The notes: generated by a model from the letters alone, not told the origin. A stretch of 64,000 nt of DNA from Neoarius graeffei (GCF_027579695.1 NC_083589.1:31168835-31232834); one strand, 5' to 3'; shown: positions 9,888 through 21,644, numbered from the stretch's first letter. Numbers and translations: made by a program.

Positions 9888-11489
9888 CAGTGGTGCTTAA
9901 AAATTTGTGAACCCTTTAGAATTTTCTATATTTCTGCATAAATATGACCTAAAGCAGCAACAGATTTTTCACAAGTCCTAAAAGTAGATAAAGAGAACCC
10001 AGTTAAACAAATGAGACAAACATATTATACTTGGTTATTTATTTACTGAGGAAAACGATCCAATATTACATATCTGTGAGTGGCAAAAGTGTGTGAACCT
10101 TTGCTTTCAGTATCTGGTGTGACCCCCTTGTGCAGCAATAACTGCAACTAAACGTTTGCGGTAACTGTTGATCAGTCCTGCACACCGGCTTGGAGGAATT
10201 TTAGCCCATTCCTCCGTACAGAACAGCTTCAACTCTGGGATGTTGGTGGGTTTCCTCACATGAACTGCTCGCTTCAGGTCCTTCCACAACATTTCCATTG
10301 GATTAAGTTCAGGCCTTTGACTTGGCCATTCCAAAACATTAACTTTATTCTTCTTTAAACATTCTTTGGTAGAACGACTTGTGTGCTTAGGGTCGTTGTC
10401 TTGCTGCATGACCCACCTTCTCTTGAGATTCAGTTCATGGACAGATGTCCTGACATTTTCCTTTAGAATTCGCTGGTATAATTCAGAATTCATTGTTCCA
10501 TCAATGATAGCAAGCCATCCTGGCCCAGATGCAGCAAAACAGGCCCAAACCATGATACTACCACCACCATGTTTCACAGATGGGATAAGGTTCTTATGCT
10601 GGAATGCAGTGTTTTCCTTTCTCCAAACATAACGCTTCTCTTTAAACCAAAATGTTCTATTTTGGTCTCATCCGTCCACAAAACATTTTTCCAATAGCCT
10701 TCTGGCTTGTCCACATGATCTTTAGCAAACTGCAGAAGAGCAGCAATGTTGTTTTTGGAGAGCAGTGGCTTTCTCCTTGTAACCCTGCCATGCACACCAT
10801 TGTTGTTCAGTGCTCTCCTGATGGTGGACTCATGAACATTAGCCAAGGTGAGAGAGGCCTTCAGTTGCTTAGAAGTTACCCTGGGGTCCTTTGTGACCTC
10901 GCCGACTATTACACACCGTGCTCTTGGAGTGATGTTGGTTGGTCGACCACTCCTGGGGAGGGTAACAATGGTCTTGAATTTCCTCCATTTGTACACAGTC
11001 TGTCTGACTGTGGATTGGTAGAGTCCAAACTCTTTAGAGATGGTTTTGTAACCTTTTCTAGCCTGATGAGCATCAACAACGCTTTTTCTGAGGTCCTCAG
11101 AAATCTCCTTTGTTCGTGCCATGATACACTTCCACAAACATGTGTTGTGAAGATCAGACTTTGATAGATCCCTGTTCTTTAAATAAAACAGGGTGCCCAC
11201 TCACACCTGATTGTCATCCCATTGATTGAAAACACCTGACTCGAATTTCACCTTCAAATTAACTGCTAATCCTAGAAGTTCACATACTTTTGCCACTCAC
11301 AGATATGTAATATTGGATCATTTTCCTCAATAAATAAATGCCCAAGTATAATATTTTTGTCTCATTTGTTTAACTGGGTTCTCTTTATTTACTTTTAGGA
11401 CTTGTGTGAAAATCTGATGTTGTTTTAGGTCATATTTATGCAGCAATATAGAAAATTCTAAAGGGTTCACAAACTTTCAAGCACCACTG
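9888..11489 (-). mobile_element. Tc1-like transposon, copy 1 (full length)
   Basis: The ends begin CAGTGGTGCTT and are inverted at 11489, each followed by TA, the hallmark of Tc1/mariner insertion. The length of about 1.6 kb is typical. The transposase is on the minus strand and broken by a frameshift. The same family occurs at 21281-22640 and 62570-63775. Subterminal blocks (AATATTACATATCTGTGAGTG) near both ends resemble the inner repeats of IR/DR elements. Confidence 0.95.
10107..11200 (-). pseudogene. Tc1 transposase, frameshifted
   Basis: The N-terminal part (11200-10574) has the paired-type HTH region (ARTKEISEDLRKSVVDAHQ, ISKEFGLYQSTVRQ), a basic GRP hook (RSGRPTNI) and the first catalytic Asp in WTDETKIE. 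The C-terminal part (10577-10107) carries the second Asp in DNDPKHTS and the Glu in LNPMEMLW. The halves are in different frames, shifted near FGLKRSVMFGE (about 10610). The probable native start is the ATG of MARTKEIS near 11122. All three DDE residues remain, but the product cannot be made from one frame. Confidence 0.9.
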
Positions 11490-11773
11490 TAGCGCTTTTA
11501 ATGCCACGAAGCAGCTTTACAGACATCCAGATGTACAACGGAATGCTTTTTCAGCTCATGAAGTCCACTGTTAATATATATGGACTTGATTTCTTAGTTC
11601 TGCAAGATACGTATGGAAGCATTTATTTATCTTTTGTAAGCCTTTATAGTGGGCAGGTGGCTCAAGGAGCGTATTCCGGAAAACACAAACACACTCAGGA
11701 GCAATTTGTAACCAAGCCACCAGTTTGGAAGGGTGATGGGAATCCGAGAACCAACATCCACATGAATGCTGAA
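11490..11773. other. intergenic, nothing recognised
   Basis: About 280 bases between a Tc1 copy and the duplicated host segment. A short open frame exists but has no recognisable family. Confidence 0.45.
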
Positions 11774-11910
11774 GAATATGCAAAACTTGACACCTGAGCT
11801 CAGGACAGATTGAACCAGGGACCCTGGGAAAATATAATCTGCAAAATGCCTGAGCATTCTTCTAGCCTGTGTGACACTGATGACACATTAAGTGTGTAAG
11901 TCTGTGTTTA
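11774..11910 (+). repeat. 137-bp host segment, left copy of a direct duplication
   Basis: This segment (AATATGCAAAACTTGACACC to TCTGTGTTTA) recurs from 19899, after the composite element, with a few mismatches. In the right copy it is interrupted at GACACTGAT by a hAT remnant and resumes at 20711. Confidence 0.85.
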
Positions 11911-12260
11911 GGGTGACCAGATTTCCCGAGTCTAAAACTGGGACACTTTGCGTGTGACCGTGATACTCGTGCACGCACACTCGTTTTGATGTAAACATGC
12001 GCCGGCTCAAACCATGGCTCAGACAGGTGCTTTTATCATTTTGTAGAAGCTCACTTTTATCAACATTTCAGAGAATAATCAAGCATTTTCTTGTTATCTA
12101 CATGTACTTCTATCACAATTCAGTTAAAGTAAGAAAATCAGACAACAGATGTGATGATAGGGAATAGGCCAATAGCCTAATTTCAACTGATTTATTTCAC
12201 CTTTGTGAAAACGCCAAGAAAATGCATTATATGCATATTAACATCAACATTTTATGCGAT

Positions 12261-12639
12261 GGGGCGGCACGGTGGTGTAGTGGTTAGCACTGTCGCCTCA
12301 CAGCAAGAAGGTCCGGGTTCGAGCCCCGTGGCCGGTGAGGGCCTTTCTGTGCGGAGTTTGCATGTTCTCCCCGTGTCTGCGTGGGTTTCCTCCGGGTGCT
12401 CCGGTTTCCCCCACAGTCCAAAGACATGCAGGTTAGGTTAACTGGTGACTCTAAATTGACCGTAGGTGTGAATGTGAGTGTGAATGGTTGTCTGTGTCTA
12501 TGTGTCAGCCCTGTGATGACCTGGCGACTTGTCCAGGGTGTACCCTGCCTTTTGCCCGTAGTCAGCTGGGATAGGCTCCAGCTTGCCTGCAACCCTGTAG
12601 AAGGATAAAGCGGCTAGAGATAATGAGATGAGATGAGAT
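12261..12639 (+). mobile_element. DANA/V-SINE-like SINE
   Basis: Full tRNA head, core and GATGAGATGAGAT tail. The target duplication ATTTTATGCGA is present on both sides (12249-12259 and from about 12638). Confidence 0.92.
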
Positions 12640-12919
12640 TTTATGCGACGAACTTTAAAAAAAAAAAAGGCTATGCATTGTAACAGGAATGAGCGCATGA
12701 GCCTAATCGTTGTCACCTCCGAACCTTTACCAAAAATGCCTCTGTTTAATCGTAACCAGTGTCGGCTATTAACTATTTTGAAAACGTGAACCCTGAGTTG
12801 ACAACAGCATCAAACAAGTCAAGACAATCTGTGATACAGATTAAAGACGCATGAAACAGATGAAAGACAACAAAAAATGTTTCAGAAACACAGCCACCCA
12901 CCCTAAAGAAGATGCCATT

Positions 12920-13204
12920 TTATTGCATATATTTACATGATGAGTGAATTTGCTCCAGTAGCGCTTTATTGCCCGAGAGCCTGCTGTGAAACTGCAAGCA
13001 AGTATCGTCGAAATTGGCCCGGGTAATGAGCAAGGCTTTGAGAGGAGGCACGATCATGCGATTCCTCTCGTCAGTCCAGGTGTTGCTCATGAGTGAAAAT
13101 ATTCGCTCAGCTGGAGCATTGGTGCCAGGTAGGCACATGGCAAACTGGCAAAGCTGGCTGACATTGCTGTAAGGAATCTCCCTACTCTTGAAGTGCGCGA
13201 ACAT
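12920..13204 (-). pseudogene. hAT transposase C-terminal dimerisation fragment
   Basis: The minus strand encodes YSNVSQLCQFAMCLPGTNAP then AERIFSLMSNTWTDERNRM, and further on LLITRANFDD. This is the hAT C-terminal dimerisation signature (C-x-P-x-T-N-A-x-x-E-R-x-F-S). The upstream RNase H-like catalytic region is absent, so it is a relic. It probably belongs to the element whose left end is at 11911. Confidence 0.75.
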
Positions 13205-13384
13205 CTCCGCCCACGGTCCTACATCCGCGAAGCATCCTACGGTAGGAGGGGATGTCAGACATGTCTGCCGAGCAGTGCTACATTGCAGGAAATCCTACAG
13301 TGTGATTCAACTTTAACTTTTAGTCATAGTTCGCGGTTTTTCCCTCTGCAAAGAACATGCTTCTACATTGATGCAACGTCCACC

Positions 13385-14460
13385 AACCCTGTCAGAATTC
13401 ATATGAATGTAGGACGTTCTGACAATTCAAACGACTCCGTCAGAACATGCTTTTACGTTCATATATTAATGTAGGACGTCCTGACAATTCAAACGACTCC
13501 GTCAGAACATGCTTTTACGTTCATATATTAATGTAGGACGTCCTGACAATTCAAACGACTCCGTCAGAATATGCTTTTACGTTCATATATTAATGTAGGA
13601 CGTCCTGACAATTCAAACGACTCCGTCAGAATATGCTTTTACGTTCATATATTAATGTAGGACGTCCTGACAATTCAAACGACTCCGTCAGAATATGCTT
13701 TTACGTTCATATATTAATGTAGGACGTCCTGACAATTCAAACGACTCCGTCAGAATATGCTTTTACGTTCATATATTAATGTAGGACGTCCTGACAATTC
13801 AAACGACTCCGTCAGAATATGCTTTTACGTTCATATATTAATGTAGGACGTCCTGACAATTCAAACGACTCCATCAGAATATGCTTTTACGTTCATATAT
13901 TAATGTAGGATGTCCTGACAATTCAAACGACTCCGTCAGAACATGCTTTTACGTTCATATATTAATGTAGGACGTCCTGACAATTCAAACGACTCCGTCA
14001 GAATATGCTTTTACGTTCATATATTAATGTAGGACGTCCTGACAATTCAAACGACTCCGTCAGAATATGCTTTTACGTTCATATATTAATGTAGGACGTC
14101 CTGACAATTCAAACGACTCCGTCAGAATATGCTTTTACGTTCATATATTAATGTAGGATGTCCTGACAATTCAAACGACTCCGTCAGAACATGCTTTTAC
14201 GTTCATATATTAATGTAGGACGTCCTGACAATTCAAACGACTCCGTCAGAACATGCTTTTACGTTCATATATTAATGTAGGACGTCCTGACAATTCAAAC
14301 GACTCCGTCAGAATATGCTTTTACGTTCATATATTAATGTAGGATGTCCTGACAATTCAAACGACTCCGTCAGAACATGCTTTTACGTTCATATATTAAT
14401 GTAGGACGTCCTGACAATTCAAACGACTCCGTCAGAATATGCTTTTACATTCATATGAAT
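13385..14460 (+). repeat. 62-bp minisatellite, about 17 units
   Basis: The unit containing GTAGGACGTCCTGACAATTC and CTTTTACGTTCATATATTAA recurs every 62 bases with very few differences. Variation is mainly AACATGC/AATATGC, GGACGTCC/GGATGTCC and one GTC/ATC. Degenerate units extend at both edges (13360-13440 and 14450-14660). The high identity implies recent expansion or homogenisation. Confidence 0.97.
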
Positions 14461-14692
14461 CTAGGACGCTCTGACTCTTCAATTGACCCTGTCAGAATAT
14501 GTAGAATTAATAGGGTTTTTTTGTCACTATTCACAAGTACCATTTGCTCTATTAAAATGAGTGTAGGACGTTATTACAATTCAAATGACGCCGCAGGATG
14601 TTCTCACAACTCATATGACCCCATCAGGATATGCTTCTACAGTAATAAATGAATGTAGGATGTTCTGACATCAGTGGGGCTTTGAGGACGAG

Positions 14693-15020
14693 TACACTCT
14701 AAAAAAATAAAGATGCTTCAGTGGTTCTTCAAATCTCTGGATGGTTCCATGGACAGTCAAAACTCTGTGATGAACCATTACATTATGCGAAAGGTTCTTC
14801 ACATTGGAAATGGTTCTTCAGAGCCTGGCATTCTCTTACCATTTGCTGGTCAATGCACATAGGCTATGTTTACACAAATCTGTCTTCACTGCTCAAACAA
14901 ATGGTTTAAATGGTTCTTTAAAGAACTGTTGCATGAACAGTTCTTTGAAGCCCTGAAAAAGGTTCTTCTATGGCATCGCCCTGAAGAACCGGTACTGGCT
15001 CCATTATTTTTTAGAGTGTA
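14693..15020. mobile_element. Tc1/mariner-type MITE
   Basis: TACACTCTAAAAAAATAA at the left is inverted at the right as TTATTTTTTAGAGTGTA; the interior has repeated GGTTCTTC/GAAGAACC motifs. This matches a common fish MITE type. TA borders are present. Confidence 0.85.
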
Positions 15021-15199
15021 GGGTGTAGAACAACTACAACAGCTGATCAGATAGGTCAGAAGTTGAAGCGCTTTGGTGGAAGATCGTGAAGGGGAGATAT
15101 TTCAGATGTATTGCAAGACTCACGCAATGGTTAGAAATCAGCATTATGTTAGATTAAGTAGTAAAGATTGAATGCACGCCGTTAATCTGCACCGTTTAT

Positions 15200-16313
15200 A
15201 GCACAGCTGATGTAGGACAAAAATCTGTTCTAACTCAATATAATCTTTGGGAGAAGTTTCAGTCTGGGTTTAGGGCCATGCACAGCACCAATACTGCCCT
15301 GGTCAAGGTTGTCAATGATTTGCTGTTAGCTGCTGACACTGGCCATGTCAGTATACTTGTTCTCCTCGACCTTACAGCAGCTTTTGACACTGTATGTCAC
15401 AATCTTTTATTGAGCCGCTTAGAAACTCTGCTTGGTATCACTGGTTCTTCTTTAGCCTGGTTTAAATCTTATCTTACCATGAGAGAACAGTTTGTGTCAA
15501 TTGGAGATTTTAGATCCCCGAAATCACCCCTCCTTCATGGTGTCCCTCAGGGCTCTGTCTTGGGACCCTTATTATTTGTAATATACATCCTTCCTCTTGG
15601 CCACATAATACAGCATTATGGGCTTAACTTTCACTGTTATGCAGATGACACCCAAATTTATATTCATGCCAAACCCTCTCACCCACTCCCTCTGTCTAAT
15701 CTCGTCAACTGTCTAAATGCTGTTAACAACTGGATGATGCAGAATTTTCCTAAATTAAATCAAGACAAAACAGAAGCCATCCTCATTTCCACCCCTTCTA
15801 TCTTGAAAAAACTGGAGCACTCACAGCTATCTATTCCTGGTTATTTCACTTCCACTACTGTTGAATTAAGAAATTTGGGTGTTATTCTGGACTGTACTCT
15901 TTCTTTTGATTCACACATTAAAAGTATCACTAAAACAGCTTTTTTTCACCTGAAAAGTCTCTCCAAACTCCATCCCTCCTTGACTTCATCTGCAGCTGAA
16001 ACACTTATACATGCTTTTGTCACCTCAAGACTGGACTACTGCAATGCCCTGCTCGATGGCATCCCAGCCAAGCGACTAAATAGGCTGCAATATGTCCAAA
16101 ACTCAGCTGCTAGGGTACTCACTCACACCAGGCCCTGGGATCATATCACGCCTGTTCTATACAACCTGCACTGGCTCCCAGTTAAATACCGCATTCAGTA
16201 TAAAATTATTTTACTTGTTTACAAATCCCTACATAACCTGGCCCCTCCCTATTTATCAAATCTCCTAACTCCATATCAGTTACCTTTAAATCTTCGCTCT
16301 ACAGATGCCCACC
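15200..16313 (+). pseudogene. L2-type LINE reverse transcriptase, 5' part
   Basis: The open frame from 15278 begins inside the RT domain and reads VLLDLTAAFDTVCHNLLLSR (RT block with first catalytic Asp), GVPQGSVLGPLLF, the catalytic YADDTQIY, and the C-terminal block LDYCNALLDGIPAKRLNRLQ followed by HWLPV. These are features of the L2/CR1 group. The endonuclease and N-terminus are missing (5' truncation, as usual for LINEs). The frame is cut at DAH (16313) by a DNA transposon and resumes at 19220. Confidence 0.88.
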
Positions 16314-16742
16314 AGAGTGCGAATTACCCCACCATAATTGGGGGGTACCATCATGGTCCACTATCATATCAATCGCCCCCCCCCGGTCCTGTCCCGTCTC
16401 GTCTATGGAAGTCGGTGTCAGTAACTCAACACAATAACTCTGAACAATAATTTTTAATGTCATTAAGAAGCATGACAAACCATACAGTACTACCACAGAA
16501 GAAAAACAGCAGTACAACCTGATAACCTTCTTTGTCAGAACAAACTGGGTATCAACACTACAAATGAGCCACACACAGTATATACACACATGCAGAACAG
16601 TCCTGCTGAATGTCTTGCTCTCTTTCGTCCTGCTGAGCCTCTCCTGTCTGCTGGGAACCCATTTTCTTTATTCACATGAACAGTGTATGAAACCTAACTG
16701 CACCTACACTTGTACTGTAATTGTCTGTAGATCTTAGTGCTA

Positions 16743-17120
16743 GGGCAGCACGGTGGTGTAGTGGTTAGCGCTGTCGCCTCACAGCAAGAAGGTCCGGGTT
16801 CGAGCCCCGTGGCCGGCGAGGGCCTTTCTGTGCGGAGTTTGCATGTTCTCCCCGTGTCTGCGTGGGTTTCCTCCGGGTGCTCCGGTTTCCCCCACAGTCC
16901 AAAGACATGCAGGTTAGGTTAACTGGTGACTCTAAATTGACCGTAGGTGTGAATGTGAGTGTGAATGGTTGTCTGTGTCTATGTGTCAGCCCTGTGATGA
17001 CCTGGCGACTTGTCCAGGGTGTACCCCGCCTTTCGCCCGTAGTCAGCTGGGATAGGCTCCAGCTTGCCTGCGACCCTGTAGAACAGGATAAAGCAGCTAC
17101 AGATAATGAGATGAGATGAG
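16743..17120 (+). mobile_element. DANA/V-SINE-like SINE
   Basis: Complete head, core and tail. Target duplication AGATCTTAGTGCTA at 16729-16742 and 17121-17134 (exact). Confidence 0.94.
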
Positions 17121-18218
17121 AGATCTTAGTGCTAATATTTACTACTTTACTCTTTTAGCACCAAAAAAATGCCTGATGTCTGGCCCTTTTCCTCATGTTT
17201 GGCCTACTGTCTCTGTGAATAAACTCAAACAGGGTACTCAGATGAAACTATGACTATCTTAAAAGGAATACAAAAGGAATGTATGTAAAAACAATAGAAA
17301 ACATCCATGTACTAGGCTATTTTGCCTAGGCTAGCCTACTACCTGGCTCTTTTTATGTTGCCTCCAGAGGTTCTGATTGTAATTTTACATAGGCTTAGCC
17401 AGGCCTACATCAGAACTTCTTGTGCCTAATCACACACACAAGATGGGCCTATGTGCCAAATGAATTTCAGAAGGGCACAATTTATTCATGATAAAATGAG
17501 AATGGAAACATATGGAGTTCTTCTCCTTTGAAATGAGAATCGTTTCTATACCACACTGTAATAAGCTTGATTTAAATAGAGACTTAGCTTATCTTGCTAA
17601 CTAACGTTGGTAACTAACGTTAACGTCCGTCCACTGTAGCCTTCTGGCCTCAGTGGGTAAGTAATTCAATGTATAAAGATGTGACATGAGCTGAAAGAAC
17701 AAATCACTTTTTAATAAATGAAAGTTGTAAAATAACACATTTTCAACAGGCTAAAAGTTGGTTAGCAACTAACATTACCAATGCACGTCTTCTGCTGCAA
17801 ACCACAGACTGTATAAATTGCTGCAAACCCATGGACTGTATCTGATGAATCAACTGAATACGGTGTGGACTAGAAGCTATTGCTTCTAGCTCAGGGCTTT
17901 TCAAAGTGTGGGGCACGTCTCCCCTAGGGGGCGCCAGAGTTCTTCCGGGGGGGGCGCAACGTGAGGAAAAATAAACCAGAATAAGTCACGATTGCGGACA
18001 TTTAGCGAACTTCAGCTAGCCTTTGCCAGACACAAAATGGATCGATTTTTAGTACCTAAAGCTACAGTGAGTGAGGAGACAGAGTCTGGGCCAAGCAAAA
18101 AAAAAGAAGGAAGTATGACCAAGATTATTTAAAGTTTGGATTTTCATGGACTGGATCTGAAGATGCTCCACTGCCACAGTGTGTTGTCTGCCACGAGGTG
18201 CTAGCTAACGATGCTATG

Positions 18219-18425
18219 AGATGTTTAAAATGTGTAAAACAAGATGTTTAAAAAAAGCACAGATGTTTAAAATATGTTAAAAAAAGAAGTTTTCAAAAAG
18301 CACAGATGTTTAAAATGTGTAAAAAAAAGATGTTTTAATAAAGCTCATATGTTTTAAATGTGTAAAAAAAAAGATGCTTTCAAAAAGCACAGATGTTTAA
18401 AATGTGTAAAAGAAAAAAATAAAAA
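18219..18425 (+). repeat. degenerate tandem repeat within the hAT element
   Basis: About five units of roughly 40-55 bases built on ATGTTTAAAATGTGTAAAA and AAAAGCACAG, replacing the transposase body. Confidence 0.8.
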
Positions 18426-18491
18426 TGTGTACAACACCCATTTTTTTAAATACGAATGGAACATTAAGTATAGCAACAACAAAAATTGTGT

Positions 18492-18492
<1 letters not shown>

Positions 18493-18522
<30 letters not shown>

Positions 18523-18526
18523 GGGG
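18493..18526 (+). repeat. (TG)n followed by a G18 run
   Basis: TGTGTG repeat leading into 18 consecutive G, inside the hAT MITE; a potential G-quadruplex. Confidence 0.9.
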
Positions 18527-18664
18527 CACTGTTGTTTATTTGCTCTCTGCGGAGGGGAGGGGGGGCTGACTCTCCCACACTTTGAAAACCCCTGCTCTAG
18601 CGCGTTCTAGCGCTGCGGTGACTAAAAATGGTACGGTCCACAATAGGGGTGTCTGTCTGAAATC

Positions 18665-19021
18665 ATCTCATTATCTCTAGCCGCTTTATCCTTCTACAGG
18701 GTCGCAGGCAAGCTGGAGCCTATCCCAGCTGACTACGGGCGAAAGGCAGGGTACACCCTGGACAAGTCGCCAGGTCATCACAGGGCTGACACATAGACAC
18801 AGACAACCATTCACATCTACGGTCAATTTAGAGTCACCAGTTAACCTAACCTGCATGTCTTTGGACTGTGGGGGAAACCGGAGCACCCGGAGGAAACCCA
18901 CGCGGACACGGGGAGAACATGCAAACTCCACACAGAAAGGCCCTCGCCGGCCCCGGGGCTCGAACCCAGGACCTTCTTGCTGTGAGGCGACAGCGCTAAC
19001 CACTACACCACCGTGCCGCCC
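18665..19021 (-). mobile_element. DANA/V-SINE-like SINE (reverse)
   Basis: Reverse-oriented copy with target duplication CTGTCTGAAATCA at 18653-18665 and 19022-19034. It lacks one short CACTCACATT block of the 3' region. Confidence 0.92.
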
Positions 19022-19219
19022 CTGTCTGAAATCAATTTACATTAAAATGTTCCTACAATAAGAATGCCGAATGGGAGTTGGTTTGAATTATATATTCCTT
19101 TTCACAATATCAGAAAAAATATCGGACCCCCCAAAACTTATATTTTTGTCTCTTTGGGGGGTACTGGGTCTTCATTGGGGGGTATAGTACCCCCCAGTAC
19201 CCCCCGTAATTCGAACTAT

Positions 19220-19528
19220 GATGCTCACCTATTAGCAGTCCCTTACTCTCGGCTCTGTTCTATGGGTGACAGGGCTTTCAATGGCCCTAAGCTCTGGAAT
19301 GCCCTGCCACTAGCGTTACGCCAATGCTCAACACTGTCCTCTTTCAAAAAACAGCTAAAAACACATCTCTTTAGCTTGGCTTTTTCTCTTTGATTTTTAA
19401 TAACGTTGTTATTGTTATTATTGATTTCTTATTATTTTATTGTTCTGCTTTTATTGTTTGCTTTCTACTGTTCAGTGTCCTTGGGTACCTTGAAAGGCGC
19501 TTATAAATAAAATGTATCATTATTATTA
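19220..19528 (+). pseudogene. L2-type LINE, 3' continuation
   Basis: The frame resumes as DAHLLAVPYSRLCSMGDRAF, then NALPLALRQ and FKKQLKTHLFSLAF before a stop: the conserved C-terminus of L2 ORF2. It is followed by a 3' UTR ending in ATTATT repeats, the typical L2 terminus. Confidence 0.88.
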
Positions 19529-19898
19529 AATGCCAAGAAATTACGTTTTGTGCTCTGCGCATGCGCAGTGGGGCTTTGTAGGACGCATTGACGTGTAGGA
19601 CAGTTTATCAGAACAGCGGCATTGCCGCTAGCGAAACAAAAAAGCCCGTTATAACGCGGCCTCTATATTGCAACATTGTACAAATAGATACATTGTAAAG
19701 TTGACTGCGCACACACGCTCATTGATGCTGAATTGACATCTCGTTGGCTTATATATAATCGCTGTAACCGGGACAGTTTGTTAGTGTTTGGTGTAAACCG
19801 GGACATTTCAGCGTCCCGACGGACCTTTGTCGGGACTGGGGACACGCAACTCAAAATCGGGACTGTCCTGGTCAAACCGGGACGTCTGGTCACGTTAA

Positions 19899-20005
19899 AA
19901 TATGCAAAACTTGACACCTGAGCTCAGGCCAGATTGAACCAGGGACCCTGGGAAAATATAATCTGCAAAATGCCTGAGCATTCTTCTAGGCTGTGTGACA
20001 CTGAT
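19899..20005 (+). repeat. 137-bp host segment, right copy (first part)
   Basis: Matches 11774-11880 with about three differences and continues at 20703-20740 after a hAT remnant. Confidence 0.85.
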
Positions 20006-20702
20006 AACTATTCAGAGAAAACCTGCTGGATTGTTACCCAAATCTAAGTATTGCACTTCGAGTACTCCTCCTCACACTTCCTGTCACAGTGGCTCTGGGG
20101 AAAGGAGTTTTTCTGCCTTGAAATTAAGACATATCTCAGGTCCACCATGTGTCAGGAGAGACTGTCAGATCTGGCGGTAATATCCATTGAGCAAGCCGTG
20201 AGAAGGAAACTGGACTTGGAAGATGTCATCACTGCATTTGCCAATGCTAAAGCAAGAAAAATCAAGTTTTAAGCACACAGTAAGTAAAATTATAATAAAT
20301 AATAATTTCATTTATTTAAATCTTATACTGTATATTAATCCATGTTTGGTTTTTCTCTCTCCCTGTCTTTCTGTGCAGGTCTCATCCACTGTAGCCACCA
20401 CCACCCATGAGACTGATAGATGGGCACACCGACAGCAGCGCACATAGACAGACAGGCAGACACACACACACTCTCCTCTACTGACACACACACACACACA
20501 CACACAGAGCTTATATTCAGATATTCAGTGCTCTTTATTGGGTTTTTTCAGTCATTTCCATGTGTTCACAATAAATATTGTTCGTCAGTACGTATGATTC
20601 ATCATCTCATTATTATTACAGATGTATGGGTTGGGGTTGAGGGGGGGGGGGCCTCCAAATTGTCCTTTGCCCAGAGCCTCAGATTTCCTAAAACCGCCCC
20701 TG
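20006..20702 (+). mobile_element. 5'-deleted hAT element with transposase C-terminus
   Basis: The right end TAAAACCGCCCCTG followed by ACTGATGA, with ACTGAT preserved on the left, shows a hAT insertion whose 5' part was deleted up to the target duplication. Bases 20045-20271 encode SHSGSGERSFSALKL and, in a shifted frame, IKTYLRSTMCQERLSDLAVI and DLEDVITAFANAKARKIKF before a stop: the hAT C-terminal region seen in ZMYM-like proteins. A (CA)n tract lies at 20460-20506. Confidence 0.8.
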
Positions 20703-20739
20703 ACTGATGACACATGAAGTGTGTAAGTCTGTGTTTAGA

Positions 20740-21280
20740 AGAAATGTCAGTGCTTGTATCCAAGCTGCACAGACATGACATTTGGAAGAAATAACGCATG
20801 CATTCCCAAATGCTCGTGGAAATTTAGGCTGAAGATGGCCGCAGGTCTGAAGGAGCCATAAGTGATGGCGAGGAGGCTCCAGGAGACACACCCTGCACGT
20901 GCACGCAAAGATACGTGCGGGTTCGCGCGTGCACTGGGCGGGGCTTCCTTTGCCTTTCAAACAAAAGGTTTTCAGCTGCACGTGAGTATAACAACGCTAA
21001 TGCTGCAGGAAAGGGATAAAACATCAACTATGCTGGCGAGAACACAAACCAATCCCATTTCGGATGGTCAAATATCGACTGGACTCTTTTTAAAGGAGTT
21101 GCTTTTTTCTTTTTTTTAAATGTAATGCAGTACATGCTGCTCGGGCGCTTACCATGAGAATAACAATAAAGCTTAATAAATATTGTTGCTGTTTTTTCCT
21201 CCATATAATCCGATCATTCCACAGAGCAGTAGTGCAATGATGCAGCGTGACACAAAGTGATAGCTTAAAAAAATTATATA
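20740..21280. other. intergenic, nothing recognised
   Basis: Unique-looking sequence with a GC-rich, CGTGC-containing patch at 20895-20945. No gene or repeat ends are seen. Confidence 0.45.
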
Positions 21281-21644
21281 CAGTGGTGCTTGAAAGTTTG
21301 TGAACCCTTTAGAATTTTCTATATTTCTGCGTAAATATGACCTATATCATCAGATTTTCACACAAGTCCTAAAAGTAGATAAAGAGAACCCTGTTAAACA
21401 AATGAGACAAAAATATTATACCTGGTCATTTATTTATTGAGGAAAATGACCCAATATTACATATCTGTGAGTGGCAAAAGTATGTGAACCTCTAGGATTA
21501 GCAGTTAAATTGAAGGTGAAATTCGAGTCAGGTGTTTTCAATCAATGGGATGACAATCAGGTGTGAGTGGGCACCCTGTTTTATTTAAAGAACAGGGATC
21601 TATCAAAGTCTGATCTTCACAACACATGGGTGTGGAAGTGTATC

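Larger units (their letters stand above)
17892..18594 (+). mobile_element. non-autonomous hAT element with ZBED-like fragment
   Basis: TIRs CAGGGCTTTTCAAAGTGTGG at the left and CCCACACTTTGAAAACCCCTG's inverse counterpart at the right. The 8-bp flanks TTCTAGCT / CTCTAGCG match at six positions. Bases 18036-18218 encode MDRFLVPKATVSEETESGPS, then after a one-base shift in an A run KYDQDYLKFGFSW and CVVCHEVLA, the BED-type zinc-finger start of hAT/ZBED transposases. An internal repeat array (ATGTTTAAAATGTGTAAAA units) at 18219-18425 and a G18 run follow. Confidence 0.85.
16314..19219. mobile_element. TIR element inserted in the L2 LINE (10-bp duplication)
   Basis: The ends AGAGTGCGAATTAC and GTAATTCGAACTAT are imperfect inverted repeats (12 of 14), followed inwards by GGGGGG/CCCCCC blocks. 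The target copies GATGCCCACC (16304-16313) and GATGCTCACC (19220-19229) are both parts of the DAH codons of the LINE frame. A 9-10 bp duplication is compatible with a MULE-like element, but no transposase is seen. Bases 17135-17880 and 19035-19205 show only this element's own non-coding sequence. Confidence 0.7.
11911..19894. mobile_element. composite DNA transposon with GGTGACCAGA ends (nested insertions)
   Basis: The left end GGGTGACCAGATTTCCCGAG is mirrored at the right by sequence ending GGGACGTCTGGTCAC. A hAT-type C-terminal domain at 12920-13204 near the left end suggests the host element was a hAT. Inside lie a SINE, a 62-bp minisatellite, a Tc1-type MITE, an L2 LINE, a TIR element within that LINE, and two SINEs plus a hAT MITE within the TIR element. 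Beyond the ends is the 137-bp host duplication, not an 8-bp target duplication, so the family assignment is tentative. Confidence 0.6.

Noticed and set aside
13385..14460. CRISPR-like array (62-bp periodicity)
   Set aside because: Every part of the unit repeats, so there are no spacers; it is a minisatellite.
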